Source: Clostridia bacterium (lineage in GTDB: Bacteria; Bacillota; Clostridia; Oscillospirales; CAG-272). Taken from it: DNA of 7,142 nucleotides. The DNA is taken from the NCBI GenBank assembly GCA_900753295.1, contig CAADYQ010000126.1, positions 1 through 7,142 on the forward strand, given 5' to 3'. Position numbers and translations under genes: made by a program. Shown piece after piece: positions 6,570 through 7,142 of the stretch; within the stretch, counting starts at the first letter, position 1, and every line of letters starts with the position of its first letter. The notes below the pieces were generated by a model. It was not told the DNA's origin and did not search any database. It was given only the letters and a program-made list of their open reading frames with translations.

Positions 6570-7142
6570 ATGAGACCTGAAAAAACCATACCCCGCGCCG
6601 CCGCGCTGCACGATCTTTCATGCTTCGGCAGATGCGCGCTGACCGTGATAATCCCCACGCTTTCGGCAATGGGAGTGCAGTGCGTTCCCGTCCCGACGGC
6701 GCTCCTCTCGACCCACACCGGCGGCTTTAGCGGAATGTACTTCCGCGAGACTGACGAGGAGATACCGCGCATTGCCGATCATTTTGATGAAATAGGACTG
6801 CACTTTGACGCGGTATACACCGGCTTTCTCGGCAGCGAGCGGCAGGCTGACATCATAGCGGACTTCATACGCCGCTTCGGTGAGTCTGACGGCAAGGGCG
6901 GCACTCCGACAGTGCTTGTCGATCCCGTCCTCGGCGATGACGGCGAGCTTTACCACACCTGTACGCCCGCACTGACCGCCGCCATGACACGTCTTTGCGC
7001 AGCCGCGGATGTGATAACGCCCAACATCACCGAAGCGTGCCTTATGTGCGGCATCGATCCCGCAGCCGCATTTGCCGAGGCGGAGGGCGACCCCGCGGGA
7101 GTGGCGCACCGGCTTTCCGACCGTCTTTTTGAGCTTGCGGGA
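6570..7142 (+). CDS. Pyridoxamine/pyridoxal kinase, N-terminal part (3' end outside window)
   Basis: Ribokinase-superfamily kinase that phosphorylates B6 vitamers at the 5' position in pyridoxal phosphate salvage. The frame is open from ATG 6570 to the last base, giving 191 residues with no stop; full proteins are about 280-290, so roughly the last third is missing. Visible motifs are HDLSCFGRCALT (14-25), the vitamer-binding region; LSTHTGGF (46-53); YTGFLGS (83-89); DPVLGDDGELY (118-128); and TPNITEA (150-156). This combination matches the PdxY/PdxK-like pyridoxamine kinases of Clostridia better than ThiD. The GxGD catalytic motif would lie beyond the window, so activity cannot be judged. 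AAGGA at 6556-6560 precedes the start, which is 17 nt after the PBP2 stop, and no terminator separates the two. It probably belongs to the same transcript or is a read-through neighbour. No functional link to cell shape is evident. Confidence 0.92.
   Translation, partial: MRPEKTIPRAAALHDLSCFGRCALTVIIPTLSAMGVQCVPVPTALLSTHTGGFSGMYFRETDEEIPRIADHFDEIGLHFDAVYTGFLGSERQADIIADFIRRFGESDGKGGTPTVLVDPVLGDDGELYHTCTPALTAAMTRLCAAADVITPNITEACLMCGIDPAAAFAEAEGDPAGVAHRLSDRLFELAG

Noticed and set aside
6759..6768. Third copy of GAGATACCGC
   Set aside because: It lies in the kinase coding sequence and encodes ordinary residues (part of EEIPR); best explained by chance.
6618..7109. Minus-strand open frame opposite the kinase
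   Set aside because: The plus-strand frame carries clear pyridoxamine kinase motifs to the last base; the reverse frame has none.
1..7142. A previously undescribed defence, mobile or RNA-based system
   Set aside because: All seven genes fall in recognised families, none is a nuclease, transposase, integrase, reverse transcriptase or toxin, and no repeat arrays or attachment sites are visible.

Overview
The window reads as one plus-strand cell-shape and cell-wall operon from a GC-rich Gram-positive bacterium, most likely a member of the Clostridia (Oscillospiraceae/Ruminococcaceae-like). The taxonomic guess is inference. It rests on the protein flavour (clostridial MreB/MreC/MreD and PBP2, and a pyridoxamine kinase carrying the HDLSCFGRC signature), strong AGGAG-type ribosome binding sites, and GC-rich coding sequence that still uses ATA for isoleucine often. 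No 16S rRNA or other marker is present to confirm it.

Layout, all on the plus strand: the C-terminal ~212 residues of MreB (1-640, cut by the window edge); MreC (688-1524); a Gfo/Idh/MocA-family NAD(P)-dependent oxidoreductase (1542-2579); MreD (2668-3225); a CPBP/CAAX-like intramembrane protease (3244-4332); a class B penicillin-binding protein of the PBP2/MrdA type (4381-6552); and the first 191 codons of a pyridoxamine/pyridoxal kinase (6570-7142, cut by the window edge). Gaps between genes are 47, 17, 88, 18, 48 and 17 nt. Coding is therefore almost continuous, and no stretch of 300 nt lacks a gene. No tRNA, rRNA, CRISPR array, insertion sequence or phage gene is visible.

MreB, MreC, MreD and PBP2 are the core of the elongasome (Rod complex). 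MreB filaments at the membrane work with MreC and MreD to position and activate the PBP2 transpeptidase, which normally pairs with the SEDS glycosyltransferase RodA. RodA is not in the window. Two genes not normally part of this set sit inside it: the oxidoreductase separates mreC from mreD, and the CPBP protease separates mreD from mrdA. The kinase is a metabolic gene at the tail.

The most notable non-coding sequence is the 88-nt gap before mreD. It can form a long imperfect hairpin or, using the same TCCTC bases, a GAAA-capped hairpin that covers the mreD ribosome binding site. A smaller near-perfect palindrome lies between mreB and mreC. I do not see a convincing unknown biological system. 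The window is best described as a conserved elongasome operon with an unusual insertion and possible internal RNA control.
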